Part shown: positions 1 through 8,942 of the stretch, one piece after another
Numbering within the stretch: position 1 is the first letter of the stretch
Layout: each line of letters opens with the position of its first letter
NCBI GenBank assembly: GCA_036787955.1
Contig: DAIQOI010000010.1
Coordinates: 45,456-109,455, forward strand
DNA: 64,000 nt
Direction of reading: 5' to 3'
Origin: UBA2336 sp036787955
Lineage (GTDB): Bacteria; Bacteroidota; Bacteroidia; Cytophagales; Cyclobacteriaceae
Notes under the pieces: generated by a model
The model's database searches: none
The model's input: the letters and a program-made list of their open reading frames with translations, nothing else
Told to the model about the DNA's origin: nothing
Program-made: the position numbers and the translations under genes

Positions 1-725
1 GCGAACAGCAGATTGCTGCCGATTTGTACAACAAAGCGCTGGAACATTACCACCACAAAAACAAAATGGTGGCCGAAAAGGCACTGCCGGTAATCAAAGA
101 TATTTACAAAACTCGGGGGGCTACCATCGAAAATATCCTCGTTCCTTTTTCAGATGGCAATAAGACCATTGGTGTAGCTGCACCCCTTAAAAAGTGTGTG
201 GAAAGCGGCAATGCCGAACTCATCCGCGCTATGGAAAAAATGGTTACACTGGCCATTATCGACCAGTTGTGGAAAGAACACCTGCGCGATATGGACGACC
301 TGAAACAATCGGTACAAACCGCTGTGTATGAACAAAAAGATCCGTTGCTGATTTACAAGTTCGAAGGATTTGAATTGTTTAAGCGGCTTATAGGAAAAAT
401 CAATGAAGAGACCATTTCCTTCCTGATGAAAGCCGATATACCTGTGCAGCAGGCCGATGAAGTGCAGGAAGCCCGCGCACAACGAAGACAGCGTTACAAT
501 GAACAAAAAGAAGAGTCGCGCTCATTGCTCAGCGGAGGCGCTCAGCCCGATACCTCGAGGGGACGTCCTGCTGCAGAAAAGGTAATGCCGGCGCGCTCGC
601 AAAAAATTGCCAACCGCAACGACCGGGTATCAGTGCAGTATCCGGATGGAAGAATTCTACGTGATGTGAAGTATAAAAAAGTGGAAGATGATATATTGAA
701 CAACCGCTGTGTGATCATAGACTGA
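1..725 (+). CDS. secA: Protein translocase subunit SecA, C-terminal part (5' end outside window)
   Basis: SecA is the ATPase motor that pushes preproteins through SecYEG. Only the last ~240 codons are present; the reading frame is open from base 3, so the gene starts upstream. Visible are the long helical-scaffold segment (IDQLWKEHLRDMDDLKQSV, near base 270) and the conserved EQKDPLLIYKFEGFELF block of the helical wing region. The tail is charged and Arg/Gln-rich and ends in NNRCVIID, without the Cys-rich zinc motif that closes many proteobacterial SecA proteins. The stop codon overlaps the next start by one base (TGATG), so the lipoprotein gene downstream is probably translationally coupled. 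The family assignment is firm. Confidence 0.96.
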   Translation, partial: EQQIAADLYNKALEHYHHKNKMVAEKALPVIKDIYKTRGATIENILVPFSDGNKTIGVAAPLKKCVESGNAELIRAMEKMVTLAIIDQLWKEHLRDMDDLKQSVQTAVYEQKDPLLIYKFEGFELFKRLIGKINEETISFLMKADIPVQQADEVQEARAQRRQRYNEQKEESRSLLSGGAQPDTSRGRPAAEKVMPARSQKIANRNDRVSVQYPDGRILRDVKYKKVEDDILNNRCVIID

Positions 726-1249
726 TGCGTTCGATTGCCTCAATAGGAATTTTTATACTTGCCATTGCCCTGCTCAGCAGGTGCAAACCTGCATCTCAGG
801 CTACCTCATCCCGTCAGCAAGATGCGTACTATGAAGATCTTTCATCGCTGCGCCCGCAGATAAACCAGCCACCAGCAGAAGAGCAGAAAGAAAATTCTTC
901 CGATGTAAGAAGTAACGACCGGTATGCAGAGCCCATGTTTACGGTTAATAAAAAAGTAGATGCCGTACTGGACAGTATTGATCGCTTTCACCTGGCCCGC
1001 GGTTATGTGGATGGCTACACCATTCAGGTACATGCCGGTACCAAACGCGATGAGGCACTGAACGTGAAGAAAAACATGTTGCTGTACCTGCCCCAATTTG
1101 AAGCAGAAATACAATATAGCCAGCCTACTTTTCGGGTAAAAACCGGGAAATACTTTTCCATATTGGAAGCACAGAAAGATTTTTTAACCATTAGGCGTTA
1201 CTTCCCGTCTGCTATCCTGGTTCCGGATAAAATTCCAGTTGCCAAATGA
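725..1249 (+). CDS. SPOR-domain-like lipoprotein
   Basis: A 174-residue protein with a signal peptide and a lipobox-like LLSRC at about residues 16-20, so probably a lipoprotein. The N-terminal third after the Cys is polar and disordered-looking. Residues ~95-170 (GYTIQVHAGTKRDEALNVKK, then FRVKTGKYFSILEAQKDF) follow the two-repeat SPOR pattern that binds denuded peptidoglycan. It sits between secA (1-base overlap) and the amidohydrolase (ATGA overlap), so the three genes are probably co-transcribed. The SPOR call comes from the pattern of the C-terminal half and is not certain; the specific role is unknown. Confidence 0.7.
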   Translation: MRSIASIGIFILAIALLSRCKPASQATSSRQQDAYYEDLSSLRPQINQPPAEEQKENSSDVRSNDRYAEPMFTVNKKVDAVLDSIDRFHLARGYVDGYTIQVHAGTKRDEALNVKKNMLLYLPQFEAEIQYSQPTFRVKTGKYFSILEAQKDFLTIRRYFPSAILVPDKIPVAK

Positions 1250-2433
1250 ATTTGCTGAACGTTATAAAGGAAAAAGCCCGGGCCTATGCACCTGAGGTGG
1301 TTCGGCTGCGCAGACACATTCATCAGCATCCGGAGTTGTCCTATCAGGAATTTAAAACGGCTGAGTTGGTAAGGAGTGAACTGACCAAACTCGGATTACA
1401 ACCTAAGACCATGGCAACCACCGGCGTGGTGGCAGAGATTCAGGGCAAAAACCCACAAAAAAAAACCGTTGCCCTGCGTGCCGATATGGACGCATTACCT
1501 ATTCAGGAACAAAATGATGTTCCTTATAAATCAGTTTATCCGGGTGTGATGCATGCCTGTGGACACGATGTGCACACCGCATCGCTGCTGGGTACAGCTA
1601 AAATTTTAAGCGACCTGCGCAACGAATTTGAAGGAACGGTAAGACTTATATTTCAGCCGGGCGAAGAAAAAAATCCGGGTGGGGCATCGCTGCTGATTAA
1701 GGAAGGTGCGCTGCAAAATCCTGTGCCTTCCTGCATTATCGGTCAGCATGTGTTTCCCTTGCTTCCGGCAGGCAAAGCCGGCTTTCGAACAGGTAAGTAC
1801 ATGGCCAGCTCGGACGAAATTTACATTACCGTTGTTGGCAAAGGCGGGCATGGTGCAGCACCGGAACTCACTGTGGACCCGGTGGTGATTGCGGCACATC
1901 TCATAGTTGCCCTGCAGCAGATCGTTAGCCGTAAAGCCTCACCCAAACAACCCAGCGTACTTACCTTTGGCCGCATAACCGCAGCAGGCTCAACCAATAT
2001 CATTCCCGATAAAGTTGACATAGCCGGCACCTTCCGAACACTGGATGAAACCTGGCGTAAACAGGCGTTGAAGGAAATTGAACGAATGGCAGTGCAACTC
2101 ACCGAAAGCATGGGCGGCCAATGCCACATCACCATCTCGCATGGGTATCCCTGCCTTGAAAACAACCCGGAACTCACGAACCGACTGCGCCATGCGGCAG
2201 AAGAATACCTGGGTAAGGAGAACGTAACAGAGCTGGAAATGACCATGGGCTCTGAAGATTTTGCCTATTATTCCCAGCTCGTACCAGCTACTTTTTACAG
2301 GCTTGGTACGCGCAATGAAGCACGTGGCATCTCTTCCTATGTACATACACCAACCTTCGACATTGAGGAAGAAGCATTGACAACGGGCACCGGACTGATG
2401 GCATGGCTGGCCATCCATGAACTCAGGGTTTGA
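1246..2433 (+). CDS. M20 family metallo-amidohydrolase (N-acyl amino acid / hippurate hydrolase type)
   Basis: A 395-residue M20D-type amidohydrolase, predicted to cleave the amide bond of N-acyl amino acids or related substrates using a metal centre. Metal-binding motifs are HACGHDVH at residues 103-110 (Cys and His ligands) and the GEE pair at 139-141; MGSEDFAYYSQL near residue 340 supplies the C-terminal ligand region. An internal GGHGAAPE segment belongs to the dimerisation domain. No signal peptide is visible, so it is probably cytoplasmic. The start overlaps the stop of the SPOR gene (ATGA). Natural substrate cannot be told from sequence; family members include hippuricase, IAA-amino acid hydrolase and N-acetyl-diaminopimelate deacetylase. 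Confidence 0.9.
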   Translation: MNLLNVIKEKARAYAPEVVRLRRHIHQHPELSYQEFKTAELVRSELTKLGLQPKTMATTGVVAEIQGKNPQKKTVALRADMDALPIQEQNDVPYKSVYPGVMHACGHDVHTASLLGTAKILSDLRNEFEGTVRLIFQPGEEKNPGGASLLIKEGALQNPVPSCIIGQHVFPLLPAGKAGFRTGKYMASSDEIYITVVGKGGHGAAPELTVDPVVIAAHLIVALQQIVSRKASPKQPSVLTFGRITAAGSTNIIPDKVDIAGTFRTLDETWRKQALKEIERMAVQLTESMGGQCHITISHGYPCLENNPELTNRLRHAAEEYLGKENVTELEMTMGSEDFAYYSQLVPATFYRLGTRNEARGISSYVHTPTFDIEEEALTTGTGLMAWLAIHELRV

Positions 2434-2519
2434 TTTCAACGGTTACAACCGTAAATCACCCCTGCCAACAAACTTTGCGTATCTCAGCTTCTTAATATCT
2501 TGCGTTTGATCCCTGAAAA

Positions 2520-4112
2520 TTGGAACCTGAACAACCCATACCACAAACTGTAGCAGCACCCGGAAACCGGATTAAGACCGCTCTCCGGATTATAGCCATA
2601 TTTCTGTGGTTCATCTTTGCCCTCGACCTAATGGTGTCATCGCTCAAGGCGTTGGGCGAACCGGCAGCCGAGTTCATTCTGCAGGCCACGTCCAATCCGT
2701 TTACCGCCCTGTTTATTGGTTTGCTCTCCACCGCCATGATTCAGAGCAGTTCAACAACCACCTCCCTGGTGGTGGCATTGGTTGTATCAGGGTCATTGAC
2801 ACTGGAGAATGCTGTTCCGGTCATTATGGGGGCCAACATCGGCACTACCATCACCAGCACGCTGGTATCGTTAGGTTTCATCCGCAAGAAGAAAGAATTC
2901 CGCAGGGCAGTGGCGGCCGGCACTTATCATGATTTTTTCAATATTCTTACTGTAGCCGTATTGTTTCCGCTGGAGTATTATTACAACCTCTTATCGCAAA
3001 CCACGCGGTACATCACCAATCACTTATTGCAATTCATCCCCGTATCAACGGAAAACATTTCGGCCGGATCACCGCTCAGTCCGGTAACCGACTGGCTGGT
3101 TGGCGTGATACCGGGCTTGATAACACCGGCAATAATTGCCTTTGTTTTACTCTTTACTTCTATTCTGGTATTCCGGAGATATATTTCGGGACTGCTGCTC
3201 ACGCAGTCTCCCCAGCGTTTCAGGCGTTTCTTCTTTCAGAATACAGGTAAAGCTTTTTTGTGGGGGCTCATTACCACTGCTGCCATCCGTTCGAGCACCA
3301 TTACCACCTCGGTGGCAGTTCCTTTGGTGGCCCAGAAAATTACCACATTACGAAAAGCAGCACCTTTTATTCTGGGCGCTAACTTAGGCACAACGATTAC
3401 GGCCATTATTGCAGCGCTGCTGAACTTCGGCTCTTCCAGTGCCATCAGTATTGCGTTGACACACTTTTTGTTCAATTGCGTAGGGATTGTAGTATTCTAT
3501 CTTATACCGCCTTTGCGCGAAATCCCCTTTTACCTGGCCAACTGGCTTGGCCGGCTTACACTTCGATACCGCCTGGCCGGGTTTGTTTACCTGCTCACCA
3601 CTTTCTTTTTCTTCCCCTTTTCTCTTATCTATCTGAATCAGAATCCTGTTCGGACATCCGAAGCATCGTATGAATCGGTAGATATGCGTACCGGAAAAAC
3701 CACCGGCAAAAAGATAGTGGTGCGGCAACATCGCAGCAATCTATCCGGTGAATGGATGGTTTACGACACGCAGAATAATTTACGGCTGGTACCGCTCTTC
3801 AGACGTTCAAATACGTTGCTGATAAATGATCAGTTGTGGATTCTGGGACAGCCAGGTACCTGCTGGACAGGCACCGACAGCCTGGGGAACTACAGTCGGT
3901 GTGTGGAAGCTTTCTACCCGTCATGGAAGCTGCCTTCCGGAATTGTTTTTGATTCAGTATATGTAATCCGGCAGCAAAACATTACAGGCCATGACTCGCT
4001 GACCTTGCGGCTTTATATCAGTGCAATATACCCACTGGTTATTCAGCAGGAACGCCAGCGAAACAGCCGCATCGAGTACAAAGAGCAGGTTACCGGCTTT
4101 CGGACAAGGTAG
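2520..4112 (+). CDS. Na/Pi cotransporter family protein
   Basis: A 530-residue membrane protein of the Na+/phosphate cotransporter (NptA/PNaS) family. Two related transmembrane halves carry the QSSSTTTS motif (about residue 77) and its degenerate second copy RSSTITTS (about residue 258), with GANIGTT and GANLGTT repeats after each. These are the hallmarks of the inverted-repeat core that binds Na+ and phosphate. About 370 residues of membrane domain are followed by a ~140-residue soluble C-terminal domain unlike the usual PhoU-like tail. The start is TTG at 2520, with no in-frame ATG before the first membrane helix. Inner membrane. Direction (uptake or efflux) is not settled for this family. 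Confidence 0.87.
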   Translation: MEPEQPIPQTVAAPGNRIKTALRIIAIFLWFIFALDLMVSSLKALGEPAAEFILQATSNPFTALFIGLLSTAMIQSSSTTTSLVVALVVSGSLTLENAVPVIMGANIGTTITSTLVSLGFIRKKKEFRRAVAAGTYHDFFNILTVAVLFPLEYYYNLLSQTTRYITNHLLQFIPVSTENISAGSPLSPVTDWLVGVIPGLITPAIIAFVLLFTSILVFRRYISGLLLTQSPQRFRRFFFQNTGKAFLWGLITTAAIRSSTITTSVAVPLVAQKITTLRKAAPFILGANLGTTITAIIAALLNFGSSSAISIALTHFLFNCVGIVVFYLIPPLREIPFYLANWLGRLTLRYRLAGFVYLLTTFFFFPFSLIYLNQNPVRTSEASYESVDMRTGKTTGKKIVVRQHRSNLSGEWMVYDTQNNLRLVPLFRRSNTLLINDQLWILGQPGTCWTGTDSLGNYSRCVEAFYPSWKLPSGIVFDSVYVIRQQNITGHDSLTLRLYISAIYPLVIQQERQRNSRIEYKEQVTGFRTR

Positions 4113-4153
4113 GGCCTGATGTTTTTGGTTATATTGCATTTTTAAGAAACATT

Positions 4154-4504
4154 ATGTGGAAGGAAACGCTGTTGAAGTGGCTTAAACTGGACGGGCTGGT
4201 AAAAAGTTTTACCGGCTATGTAGAAACCCGGTTGGAGTTGCTGAAATACGAGATACGCGAGGAGGTAGCATCAGCCATTGCAAAAATTCTGTTGATGCTG
4301 GTGGTGCTTGGCTTTGCGGCACTGGCTGTAGTTATAGCGAGCATTGCTTTATCCTTGAAACTGGCCGAATATTACGGTTATGCTGCGGGCTTTGCATTAA
4401 CTGCCGGTGGCTATATGCTGGTGCTGCTGTTGCTGATACTTTTCCGGAAGCCGCTTTCCGGTTATCTTGAACAACGAATCAAGTCGCAGATGCTAAAAAA
4501 ATAA
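4154..4504 (+). CDS. Small membrane protein of the phage-holin-like (Actinobacteriophage holin 3_6 / YqjE) type
   Basis: A 116-residue protein with an amphipathic N-terminus, then two hydrophobic helices (about residues 47-70 and 78-100) separated by a short loop, and a basic C-terminus. This layout matches the Phage_holin_3_6 family, common in bacteria outside prophages and often next to YtxH/ElaB-like genes. Three bases separate it from the next gene, so the pair is probably one transcript. No phage genes are nearby; a true lysis role is unlikely. Function unknown. Confidence 0.65.
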   Translation: MWKETLLKWLKLDGLVKSFTGYVETRLELLKYEIREEVASAIAKILLMLVVLGFAALAVVIASIALSLKLAEYYGYAAGFALTAGGYMLVLLLLILFRKPLSGYLEQRIKSQMLKK

Positions 4505-4507
4505 GTC

Positions 4508-4903
4508 ATGTATTCACCTGTTGATGATCCGAAAAAAATGCGCCTGCAGCGCAAGGCAGCCGCACAGCGTGAAGAACTGGAAACAGAATTTGAAGAGCTT
4601 ACCGAACGCACGGAAAAAATTCTGACCAACGCCCTGATTATCGGTGGTGCGCTGGCACTCACCTACATACTGGTACGCCAGTTAGCCGGGGGAAAAAGCA
4701 GAAAAAAACAAAAAGCCAAAGAAGCAGATGCCACAAAAGAGACAGAGCAGGCAGAAACCGAATCGCCATTGAACAATATTTTAACCCAGGTGGGCACGGT
4801 ACTGGCCACGCAGGCAACCGTATTTTTACTGAGCCTGGCCAAAGAGAAACTAACCGCCTATCTGCGTGACTCAGCTAACGCCAAAACGGATGAGCATTCT
4901 TAA
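4508..4903 (+). CDS. Hypothetical small membrane-anchored protein
   Basis: A 131-residue protein with a charged, coiled-coil-like N-terminus (about residues 10-40, rich in Glu/Arg), one hydrophobic segment (about 41-60), a Lys-rich patch right after it, and a C-terminal amphipathic stretch with a second moderately hydrophobic region (about 88-115). The layout resembles YtxH/ElaB-type envelope proteins, but I do not recognise a defined domain. It follows the holin-like gene by 3 bases, and its end overlaps the start of the GGGP-synthase gene by 14 bases. Confidence 0.6.
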   Translation: MYSPVDDPKKMRLQRKAAAQREELETEFEELTERTEKILTNALIIGGALALTYILVRQLAGGKSRKKQKAKEADATKETEQAETESPLNNILTQVGTVLATQATVFLLSLAKEKLTAYLRDSANAKTDEHS

Positions 4904-5657
4904 GCAATTGTACGAAATACGGGCAGCAGGCAAAAAGGGAATTGCTGTGCTGATTGATCCGGATAAAGTTGTGGACACAACCCAACTACGGCACCTGATT
5001 AACCTGGCAAGCGAAAACTGTGTGGATTATTTTTTTGTGGGAGGAAGCCTGATTACCACCGTCAACCTGGGCGATGTAATCAGCCAGATACGTACCCAGG
5101 TAAATATACCAGTTGTGCTGTTTCCGGGTAATGCCATCCAGGTTGATCCGCAGGCCGATGCCATCTTGTTCCTATCACTTATTTCCGGGCGTAATCCCGA
5201 ACTTTTGATCGGACAACACGTGGTGGCTGCCCCCATCATCCGTAATACATCACTTGAAGTACTTCCTACAGGATACCTGCTGATTGGCTCGGGCCGCACA
5301 ACATCGGTAGCGTATGTAAGCAACACCATACCTATACCGGAAGACAAATATTCACTGGCTGCCTGCACGGCCATGGCCGGCGAAATGCTGGGCCTGAAGC
5401 TGATGTACCTGGATGCCGGCAGTGGCGCAGAAACTGAAATCAGCGGACGCATGATCAGCGCGGTGCGCAAGGCAGTATCGGTGCCCATCATCGTAGGGGG
5501 CGGTATCAACACCCCTATCAAGGCACAACAAGCCCTCGAAGCCGGAGCCGACCTGATTGTGATAGGCAATGCCCTGGAAAAAGATCCGGATATCCTTACC
5601 GGAATTGCTACCAAAGTGTACGAATGGAACGAACAGGTAGCAGTAAAAGGAAAATAG
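4890..5657 (+). CDS. Geranylgeranylglyceryl/heptaprenylglyceryl phosphate synthase family protein (PcrB-like)
   Basis: A 255-residue (beta/alpha)8-barrel prenyltransferase of the GGGPS/PcrB family, which joins a polyprenyl diphosphate to sn-glycerol-1-phosphate. Motifs include IAVLIDPDKV near the N-terminus (Asp/Mg and G1P site), FVGGSLIT, YLDAGSGA, and VGGGINTPIKAQQALEAGADLIVIGNALE, the phosphate-binding end of the barrel. The chosen ATG at 4890 gives the usual N-terminus (MSILKQL); an in-frame GTG lies 24 bases upstream. The gene overlaps its upstream neighbour by 14 bases. Bacteroidota are known to carry group II GGGPS enzymes. Prenyl chain length and final product in this organism are unknown. 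Confidence 0.88.
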   Translation: MSILKQLYEIRAAGKKGIAVLIDPDKVVDTTQLRHLINLASENCVDYFFVGGSLITTVNLGDVISQIRTQVNIPVVLFPGNAIQVDPQADAILFLSLISGRNPELLIGQHVVAAPIIRNTSLEVLPTGYLLIGSGRTTSVAYVSNTIPIPEDKYSLAACTAMAGEMLGLKLMYLDAGSGAETEISGRMISAVRKAVSVPIIVGGGINTPIKAQQALEAGADLIVIGNALEKDPDILTGIATKVYEWNEQVAVKGK

Positions 5658-5676
5658 GAATAAACCGGCAACTGGC

Positions 5677-6885
5677 TCACTGCTTCCCTTCAAACTGGCG
5701 GTGCAGCGGGGCAAAGCGCTCCAGATCTTCCACAATTTTCCGGTCGAGTGGCGTGTCCTTAATAATGTTGTAGTTGTCCCAGAATTCCCGGTTGTAGGGT
5801 TTGTCCTGATATTGAAGCCCATAGTTGCGCATTTTTTCCGTGGTAGCAATGCGCTCATTGGTTTTGGAGTGCACTTTGTTAATCAGAAGCTGCTGAAACA
5901 ATTCTGTTTTAAAGCGCAGCGAGTCGGTTTTCCGATCGTGCCAGTTAACGTGCGAAGTCATGGTAATGTAGTTCAGAAACATTTTTCCGTCAACTTCGCG
6001 GAAATCAATTTCTTTTTTCAGGCCGGCAAATTTGCTGATCAGGTTGCCGCGCTTCCCGATAATCTCATTCGATGATCCGGTTTCATAGGCCAGATGCACG
6101 ATAGCATAGGTTTTTTTGTCAATAAAAATCCTGAGCAGGTACTGATCGGTATGTGCCACAACGAAAATTTCATGTCCGTTGTAGTATGAGTCAGGCTCTC
6201 GTATCATGCTGGCAAACATGGGTTCCCGCGCCTCTATTTGCCTGTAGCGTATGTTATTATGTAGCAATAAATCTTCCAGCAGATTGTCCTGATCGAAAAA
6301 AGTGGTAAACCGGCTTTCATAACCCAGGCTTTTCCGTACTTCAATCAATCGAACGCGTTCGCGCAGTTTGTACTTGTTGCGAGGTTCGGCATAATCTTCA
6401 TCATAAATCTTCACGGCAGCCTCAAGCAGGGATATATAAGAGTCGGCAACTTTCTTCACATCGCGGTAAAAGCCTTCCAGTAAAAAAGGTTTCATAGGAA
6501 AGTTCTGCTCAATTCGGCTTAATGCTATTCGCAGAATATCACCGCCAGTAAGCGAATCCTTTACCACCACTTCCTGCAGCACAGTGGTATGCTGGTGTAA
6601 CCGTACCGTAAGCGGGCTTTCAATAGCCCATATGGGCGCTTCGTAGTTTTCATAACCCATCATGCTGATGACAAGAATATCATTCCGGTACTCGGGGGGC
6701 ACATGAAAATCAAACTCACCGTTTAAATTGCTGATGGTAGATATGGTTTTACCTTTTATGCCAATGGAGGCGTAAGGCAAAGGTTCACCGTCAGCAGCAT
6801 CGGTTATTTTTCCGGTTATGGTAAGTCGCTGTGCCCAGGTGGCAACCGAAAAAAACACACAGGCCCAAACAGCAAATTGCTTCAT
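5677..6885 (-). CDS. CarboxypepD_reg-like domain protein, secreted
   Basis: A 402-residue protein with a signal peptide ending at ATWAQ (about residue 19). It has one CarboxypepD_reg-like beta-sandwich (about 22-105: LTITGKITDAADGEPLPYASIGIKG then GEFDF) and a C-terminal region of ~290 residues with no motif I can name. The first domain is common at the N-terminus of Bacteroidota outer-membrane proteins, but no beta-barrel or T9SS tail is obvious. It converges on the GGGP-synthase gene with a 19-base gap. The ATG at 6885 faces the histidine kinase gene across a 141-base divergent promoter region. Location is probably periplasm or outer membrane. Confidence 0.72.
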   Translation of the reverse strand: MKQFAVWACVFFSVATWAQRLTITGKITDAADGEPLPYASIGIKGKTISTISNLNGEFDFHVPPEYRNDILVISMMGYENYEAPIWAIESPLTVRLHQHTTVLQEVVVKDSLTGGDILRIALSRIEQNFPMKPFLLEGFYRDVKKVADSYISLLEAAVKIYDEDYAEPRNKYKLRERVRLIEVRKSLGYESRFTTFFDQDNLLEDLLLHNNIRYRQIEAREPMFASMIREPDSYYNGHEIFVVAHTDQYLLRIFIDKKTYAIVHLAYETGSSNEIIGKRGNLISKFAGLKKEIDFREVDGKMFLNYITMTSHVNWHDRKTDSLRFKTELFQQLLINKVHSKTNERIATTEKMRNYGLQYQDKPYNREFWDNYNIIKDTPLDRKIVEDLERFAPLHRQFEGKQ

Positions 6886-7026
6886 GGGGATAAAATTCCG
6901 TATTCTGCTTTGCGTTTCAAATGCGAGGTAAGATTATCCGATATTTCCCCCAATTTGGCGATTAATCGAACCCGTTGAGCGGCTTACTGTTCTTCTGTGT
7001 AACTTTAACTTGGAATTTTAACGACT

Positions 7027-8145
7027 TTGTTTAACCTGGATAAAATACCGAGCATCTGGAAAAAGGCCTATCTGTACCTATGCCTGTGGTATTTCCTCAA
7101 TTATGCGATAAGCGCAGTCCTGGAGTACCAACTGGAGCGGCCATTTACATTTGTATTCTGGAATACCCTGTATCTGTTTGAGGCCCTTTGTATCCTTATA
7201 ACTGCTATACTTTTATACAGTCACTGGTTGTTCCGCTTCAACCTTTATATTCAGATTGCCGGGCATGTAGCAGGTGCGGTTGTTTTTTTTCTGATCATGG
7301 GCTCGCTGAGTTATTATCTGGAAGACTATGTAGAGGGCTTTGTGTATTTCGACCAGTGGAAAGATCACATGATCGGCTTACTGCGGTGGGAAGGCTTGCA
7401 CTTTCAAAACCAATACCTTATTACGGCTGCCGTGTACTACATTATCCGGTACTTCCAGCGTATGCAAAAGCGCGAACAGGAGAAAGCCGAACTCGCAGTA
7501 AAAAACCGCGAGATGCAGCTGGCTTTGCTGAAATCGCAAATCAACCCGCATTTTCTTTTTAATACACTTAATTCAATCAATACACTCATCAGTTCAAATA
7601 AAGAAAGTGCACGCAAGGTAATAACCCAGTTATCGGATATTTTCCGCTATGCCCTCGATGCGCACAGCGATCAACCTGTGAAACTAATTCACGAGCTGGA
7701 CTTTATTGATAACTATATCAAAATACAGCAGGTTCGCTTTGGCAACCGCCTGAAATTTATTAAACAGGTTGACTTTACCTGCCTCGGAATTAAAGTACCA
7801 CCCATGATTTTACAGCCGCTGGTTGAAAATGCAGTGAAATATGGCATTGCACCAAAAGAAGAAGGGGGAACCATTACCTTGACAGTTAAGCGTTTTAATA
7901 AAACCATATTTTTTGAAGTAAAGGATGACGGACTGGGTTCCAATGCCAAAAAGGTCATGGATGCCTCCTCAACCGGTGTGGGTTTAAAGAATACCGACAG
8001 CCGCCTGCGCAACGCCTTTGGTCCGGACTCCGGTTTGCGCATACACGCCAGCGAATGGGGTTATTCAGTCAGTTTTTTCATACCACTTAGCGAAGAAGAA
8101 CAACAACTGCAACACGAACCTGAACTGCATAAAGAAGCCGTATAA
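7027..8145 (+). CDS. LytS-type sensor histidine kinase (His_kinase family)
   Basis: A 372-residue sensor kinase. Residues 1-~145 form four to five transmembrane helices with short loops and no large periplasmic domain. A coiled-coil linker (RMQKREQEKAELAVKNREM) leads into the His_kinase core with the phospho-acceptor block QINPHFLFNTLNSINTL. An HATPase_c domain follows, with N-box PLVENAVKYGI and G-box DDGLGSN and GVGLKNTDSRL. The start is TTG at 7027. It is followed after 11 bases by its LytTR response regulator. The input signal is unknown. Confidence 0.9.
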   Translation: MFNLDKIPSIWKKAYLYLCLWYFLNYAISAVLEYQLERPFTFVFWNTLYLFEALCILITAILLYSHWLFRFNLYIQIAGHVAGAVVFFLIMGSLSYYLEDYVEGFVYFDQWKDHMIGLLRWEGLHFQNQYLITAAVYYIIRYFQRMQKREQEKAELAVKNREMQLALLKSQINPHFLFNTLNSINTLISSNKESARKVITQLSDIFRYALDAHSDQPVKLIHELDFIDNYIKIQQVRFGNRLKFIKQVDFTCLGIKVPPMILQPLVENAVKYGIAPKEEGGTITLTVKRFNKTIFFEVKDDGLGSNAKKVMDASSTGVGLKNTDSRLRNAFGPDSGLRIHASEWGYSVSFFIPLSEEEQQLQHEPELHKEAV

Positions 8146-8156
8146 TACACACTCTT

Positions 8157-8900
8157 ATGAACGTAAAATGCCTGATTATTGACGATGAACAACTGGCCCG
8201 CGAATTACTGCGCGAGTACATCGATCAAATACCCGAACTTTCTGTGATTGGCGAAGCCGAACGCGGCCGTGAAGCGGTTGAGCGCATTGATGCCGATAAA
8301 CCCGATCTGATTTTCCTTGATGTGCAGATGCCTGGCATGAACGGCTTTGATGTACTCGATGAAATAACCCACGACCCCTATGTAATATTTACCACCGCCT
8401 ACGACCAGTACGCTATTAAAGCATTTGAAAAAAATGCTGTGGATTACCTGCTCAAGCCCATTGATCAGGAACGCTTTAAGCTGGCAGTAAAGCGCGCCCT
8501 TGACCGCCTGCAACTGGAACAAAATCCGGTTGGTGAACTGTTGCGCTCACTTAAAACAGAAAATAAAACTGTATTCGACTCGCACATTTTTGTGCAGAAG
8601 TCGGAAAAACTCATTAACCTGCCGGTAGAGGAGATTATGTTTCTGGAAGCCTCGGGCGACTACACCATTCTCACCACTAAATCCGATCAGTTTGTCAGCT
8701 CATCGGGGATAGGCAAACTCGAAGAAATTCTCAATCCGGAAGTGTTTATACGCGTGCACCGAAGCACCATCATCAATATCAATTACCTGAAGGAGATTGA
8801 ACGTCATTTCAATGGCGGTATGATGGTGAAGATGAGCAACGGCAAAAGTTTTCCGGTAAGCCGCACCTATGCGCGGGTAATCCGGAAGAAGGTGGTTTAG
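8157..8900 (+). CDS. LytTR-family response regulator
   Basis: A 247-residue regulator, partner of the LytS-type kinase 11 bases upstream. The N-terminal receiver domain (1-~120) has acidic pocket IIDDEQ, phospho-acceptor Asp in LIFLDVQMPGMNGFDVL, the switch Thr in FTTAYD and Lys in LLKPID. The C-terminal LytTR DNA-binding domain (~145-247) shows EEIMFLEASGDYT and FIRVHRSTIININYLKEI, with the closing FPVSRTYARVIRKK. It should bind direct-repeat promoter sites as a dimer. Targets are not evident here; flanking genes are not an obvious regulon. Confidence 0.93.
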   Translation: MNVKCLIIDDEQLARELLREYIDQIPELSVIGEAERGREAVERIDADKPDLIFLDVQMPGMNGFDVLDEITHDPYVIFTTAYDQYAIKAFEKNAVDYLLKPIDQERFKLAVKRALDRLQLEQNPVGELLRSLKTENKTVFDSHIFVQKSEKLINLPVEEIMFLEASGDYTILTTKSDQFVSSSGIGKLEEILNPEVFIRVHRSTIININYLKEIERHFNGGMMVKMSNGKSFPVSRTYARVIRKKVV

Positions 8901-8942
8901 GGTATAACCAATCTCTGCGGGTTATTTTGTTTTGCCAACCGG

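Noticed and set aside
4154..4903. Holin-like and partner gene as a prophage remnant
   Set aside because: No capsid, integrase, endolysin or att sites nearby; this gene pair is common in non-phage bacterial loci.
5352..5858. Minus-strand frame overlapping the ends of the GGGPS and CarboxypepD_reg genes
   Set aside because: It is out of frame with both well-supported genes and shows no domain.
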